This document shows positions 60,834-64,000 of a stretch of 64,000 nucleotides of DNA, in pieces. The DNA comes from Maribacter caenipelagi. Lineage in GTDB: Bacteria > Bacteroidota > Bacteroidia > Flavobacteriales > Flavobacteriaceae. The notes beneath the pieces are model-generated. The model had not been told where the DNA came from and did no database searches. It worked only from the letters and a program-made list of their open reading frames with translations. The stretch lies in NCBI RefSeq assembly GCF_004364175.1, contig NZ_SNZW01000015.1, positions 1 through 64,000 on the forward strand. Reading direction: 5' to 3'. The position numbers and the translations under genes were made by a program. The stretch's first letter is position 1; the number at the start of each line of letters is the position of its first letter.

Positions 60834-62150
60834 TTAAACCGCATCTGAAAGACTGGTAAACGTAAAGTCGCGCACTTTCATATAGGGTATTAAATTACCA
60901 TTGATACGTACTTGTTTCCCAAGGGTTTCTAGATTGTTCAACATAATGATCGGACTCTCATTAAACCTGAAGTTTTTTACAGGATATTTAATTTCTCCGT
61001 TTTCTATGTAAAACGTTCCGTCCCTTGTTAGTCCCGTATATAATAAGGTCTGTGGATCCACACTACGTATGTACCACAAACGTGTTACTAGAATTCCTTT
61101 TTTAGTACTCTTGATCAAGTCTTCTAAACTTGCATCGCCACCGGTCATAATCGCATTCGATGGAAAAGGAACCGGATCAACACCTTTCTCCTTTGCCCAA
61201 AAACGATCATACGCCAAGTTTTTAACGACTCCGTTTTCAATCCAACTTGTCTTTTTTAAAGGTTGCCCTTGTCCGTTCCAAGTCGCTGTAGGTACTTCTG
61301 GATTCAACGGGTCAGAATAAATATTAACGCGTTCGTCAACTATTTTTTGACCTATTTTATTTTTACCATCTGCAGCAGACATAAAGCTTCTGCCTTCATC
61401 AGCTGAACGGGCATTCAAAGAACGGAACATATTACGTAACAAATCTGCCGATGCAGCTGGCTCTAATATTACCGTATACTTACCAGGCTCAATAGCTTTC
61501 GCTTCTCTAGAAAGTACTGCCTTGTCGATTGCCGTTTTTGCAGCTTCATCAGCATCGAACTTATCAACATCGTTAAAATCCCTTGATACCCAACCAGATC
61601 CTGTACCGTCATTGGTGCGCATGGTTACGGTAAAATCTACATCCGTAGATTTATTGTAAGCGAACAAACCCTTAGAATTGATCATTGCGCTAAACCCTGC
61701 CGAGTCATTTAAAAATCCTGCTGCAGTAACATCTTTTGCATCTGCAGGAACAATACTGCTACTTGCTACCTCAGCTCTGTATTCTGGAGTTATATTGGCG
61801 GTAGATTCACTAAACGTTATTGCCTCATCATACTCTTGCGGACCTAAAGGCTCCATAAACTCAGGATTCTCTGGAGATAATTGTGCAAGTTCTTCTGCTC
61901 TTCTCACTACTTTTTCAAGTGACGCATCATCAAACTCGTCTATAGTTGCCGTTCCTGATTTTTTACCAAAACTAGACTGTACCGCCAGACTTTGGTTAGA
62001 ACTGAATCCTGCCGTAGATACTGTATTACGTGCATACCTAATATTTCCGCTATTATAACCGCTTAGATTTATCTCGCAGGTATCGGCTTTGGAAAAGCTC
62101 AACGCCTTCTCCAATATTTTTTTTGCTTCTTCTTTTGTATAAATTGCCAT
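60834..62150 (-). CDS. pmbA: PmbA/TldE-type subunit of the TldD/E metalloprotease
   Basis: The 438-aa protein has the TldD/PmbA fold, with the long Gly/Asp-rich pattern ending PLKKTSWIENGVVKNLAYDR and VKNFRFNESPIIMLNN. It lacks the zinc motif, as TldE/PmbA normally does. It has no signal peptide. With TldD it should form the protease that trims peptides. It lies 25 bp after tldD. Confidence 0.9.
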   Translation of the reverse strand: MAIYTKEEAKKILEKALSFSKADTCEINLSGYNSGNIRYARNTVSTAGFSSNQSLAVQSSFGKKSGTATIDEFDDASLEKVVRRAEELAQLSPENPEFMEPLGPQEYDEAITFSESTANITPEYRAEVASSSIVPADAKDVTAAGFLNDSAGFSAMINSKGLFAYNKSTDVDFTVTMRTNDGTGSGWVSRDFNDVDKFDADEAAKTAIDKAVLSREAKAIEPGKYTVILEPAASADLLRNMFRSLNARSADEGRSFMSAADGKNKIGQKIVDERVNIYSDPLNPEVPTATWNGQGQPLKKTSWIENGVVKNLAYDRFWAKEKGVDPVPFPSNAIMTGGDASLEDLIKSTKKGILVTRLWYIRSVDPQTLLYTGLTRDGTFYIENGEIKYPVKNFRFNESPIIMLNNLETLGKQVRINGNLIPYMKVRDFTFTSLSDAV

Positions 62151-62175
62151 TGTTGTCCTTTTTTAGGTGAACCAA

Positions 62176-63816
62176 TTAAATGTTTCTACCAGTGTTAATT
62201 ACGTTTACATCATTGAACCTGGCAGTTGAACTACCATGGGATACAGCGCTTACCTGAGAAGGCTGCCCTTTACCATCGAAGAATGTACCGAATAAACGGT
62301 AATCATCTTTATCGCAAATCTTAACACATGAATTCCAAAACTCTTGAGTGTTGCTTTGGTAGGCTACGTCTTCTAACATACCTACTATTTCACCATTTTT
62401 GATTTCATAAAATACAGTACCACCAAATTGGAAATTGTAACGTTGCTGATCTATAGAGTACGATCCACGACCTGCTATGTAAATACCTTTTTCCACATCT
62501 TTAATCATTTCGGCAATTGAATACTTTTCCTTGCCCGGCTCTAATGATACGTTTGGCATACGTTGAAACTGAACATCGTCCCAACTTTGTGCATAGCAAC
62601 AACCGTGAGATTCCTCTTCTCCGATCATATGTGCTTGGTCACGTATGGCTTGGAAATTTGTCAATACTCCGTTTCGAACTAAATCCCATTTCTTAGCTTT
62701 CACTCCTTCATCATCATATCCAACAGCGCCTAAAGAACCAACTTGGGTCTTATCTGCAACAAGGTTTACAATATCGCTGCCATATTTAAAATTGCCCGAT
62801 TTCAATTTATCTAAAGAGGCGAAACTAGTACCGGCATAATTTGCTTCGTAACCTAATACTCGATCTAATTCTAATGGGTGACCCACAGATTCGTGAATAG
62901 TCAACCCAAGGTGATTTGGCTCTAAAACCAAATCATATTTACCGGCATCAACAGATTTTGCGGTTAATTTTTCTTTAGCTTGTTTTGCTGCCATAGTAGC
63001 ATCTTCTACCATATCGTAGCTATTTCTGTATAAGCGTAAACCTGCAGGACCTTCAAGTTTTTCAGATTCTAATCCGTCTAGATACTCATAGCCCATACCT
63101 ACGGGAGCACTCATATTTTCCCTAGTTTTAAAAGTACCTGCAGATTTATCAACTGCGGTAACTCTCAAAGTAGGCCATAAACGGTGAATGTCTTGATCTA
63201 TGTAAGAACCATCGGTCGATGCAAAGTATTTTTGCTCGTTAACCATAAATAAGGCGGAGTTCACAAAGTTTGCTCCATTATCCAAAGCGGCGGCATTTGC
63301 ACTTAATAATAGGTCTACCTTTTCTGAAACAGGAACTTCTTTAAAATCTTTTTTGATCGGTGTTTTCCAAGACACCTCTCCATATGCTTTAACAGGAGCT
63401 AACTTTACCGGTTCTTTTTGAATTTTAGAGTTTGCTTTTGCAATGGCAACTGCCTGCTCGGTAGCTTTTTTAATACCGTCTTCGGTAACGCTATTGGTAG
63501 AGGCAAAACCCCAGGTTCCATTAGCAATAACACGAATACCAATACCGAAAGATTCTGTATTTACTACATTCTGTACTTTATCTTCCCTAGTGAATACATA
63601 TTGGTTCAGATACCTACCAATTCTGGTATCTGCATATGTTGCTCCTAAAGATTTGGCAGTGTTCAATGCCACATCTGCCATTCTCTTTTTTACCAAGGTA
63701 TCCATACCAGGTTCTAGTAAAGCCTCTGTGGGGATGTCATTTCCTAGCAATAATGATGGCATCATTAGTGCTCCGGCACCCAACCCGGCGTACTGTACAA
63801 AATCTCTTCTTTTCAT
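62176..63816 (-). CDS. tldD: TldD zinc metalloprotease subunit with Tat-like signal
   Basis: The 546-aa protein has the zinc motif HESVGH (308-313) with LELDR following, and the C-terminal GQPSQVSAVSHGSS segment of TldD. Its N-terminus is MKRRDFVQYAGLGAGALMMP, an RR motif then a hydrophobic stretch: a probable twin-arginine signal. The E. coli enzyme is cytoplasmic, while this form may be exported. The partner PmbA has no such signal, which is puzzling. Confidence 0.9.
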   Translation of the reverse strand: MKRRDFVQYAGLGAGALMMPSLLLGNDIPTEALLEPGMDTLVKKRMADVALNTAKSLGATYADTRIGRYLNQYVFTREDKVQNVVNTESFGIGIRVIANGTWGFASTNSVTEDGIKKATEQAVAIAKANSKIQKEPVKLAPVKAYGEVSWKTPIKKDFKEVPVSEKVDLLLSANAAALDNGANFVNSALFMVNEQKYFASTDGSYIDQDIHRLWPTLRVTAVDKSAGTFKTRENMSAPVGMGYEYLDGLESEKLEGPAGLRLYRNSYDMVEDATMAAKQAKEKLTAKSVDAGKYDLVLEPNHLGLTIHESVGHPLELDRVLGYEANYAGTSFASLDKLKSGNFKYGSDIVNLVADKTQVGSLGAVGYDDEGVKAKKWDLVRNGVLTNFQAIRDQAHMIGEEESHGCCYAQSWDDVQFQRMPNVSLEPGKEKYSIAEMIKDVEKGIYIAGRGSYSIDQQRYNFQFGGTVFYEIKNGEIVGMLEDVAYQSNTQEFWNSCVKICDKDDYRLFGTFFDGKGQPSQVSAVSHGSSTARFNDVNVINTGRNI

Positions 63817-64000
63817 GTGTTAGTTTTAAATTGGTTCTTTATAATACCATATGAAACTCTAAAGAATAACATATATAGTGAGTTCTTACAATGTCCGATT
63901 TTCTAGAAAGTTGGTAGGTAATTTTCTGCCGTAAATTCTAGCTCCCTAAAAATAGACAGGCTTTTGAAACAATTATGTTAACCTTAACATAAAATATAAC

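Noticed and set aside
1-64000. CRISPR array, prophage or insertion sequence
   Set aside because: No regular direct repeats with spacers, no phage structural genes and no transposase were found on either strand.

Overview
The window is chromosomal DNA of a Bacteroidota bacterium, most likely a (probably marine) Flavobacteriaceae. Support for this: low GC, very AT-rich spacers, promoters with the Bacteroidota -7 box TAnnTTTG, a fused CcoN-CcoO oxidase subunit, a one-heme CcoP, TonB-receptor and lipoprotein signals of the usual flavobacterial kind, and a MoxR/DUF58/BatA/DUF4175 cluster. The genus cannot be fixed from the sequence alone.

Layout. 1-1 kb: an orphan gene between inverted cassette-like repeats. 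1-8.4 kb: pentose-phosphate genes (fsa, tkt, rpiA), a VIT-type metal transporter, an esterase broken by a 20-bp tandem duplication, a universal stress protein and an Fnr-like regulator. 8.4-17.4 kb: a complete cbb3 oxidase locus (ccoI, ccoS, ccoNO fusion, ccoQ, ccoP, ccoG, ccoH/fixH, TauE/SafE-like protein). 17.4-21.7 kb: a membrane protein, a vanadium haloperoxidase/PAP2-like protein, a second stress protein and hemN. 21.8-52.9 kb: a large sulfide/persulfide island. 52.9-63.8 kb: minus-strand MoxR-DUF58-BatA-DUF4175 cluster and a TldD/PmbA pair.

The most striking content is the sulfur island and its regulation. A Crp/Fnr-family regulator (22307-22939, Cys77/83/84 in the sensor domain) sits among two sulfide:quinone oxidoreductases, three persulfide-dioxygenase/rhodanese fusions, a lone rhodanese, a TsdA-like thiosulfate dehydrogenase with its own porin, a secreted DsrE protein, YeeE/YedE and TauE/SafE transporters, a 1-Cys peroxiredoxin, cytochrome bd, a TonB receptor and an RND pump. 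Nearly all these transcription units start with a 14-bp palindrome GTAAC-N4-GTTAC. I count 13 sites, all between 21.8 and 51.9 kb. In 11 of the 13, a -7-like box begins exactly 36 nt from the palindrome start, and two palindromes serve promoters in both directions. A second palindrome class, TGAy-N4-rTCA, has the same 36-nt geometry at the fnr/ccoI, ccoS-ccoNO, usp and hemN promoters. The window therefore appears to hold two parallel Crp/Fnr regulons: one for low oxygen and cbb3, one for reduced sulfur. The sulfur regulon joins sulfide oxidation to quinone, persulfide clearance, sulfur export and a terminal oxidase type known to tolerate sulfide. Its inducer, and which regulator binds which site, are inferences.
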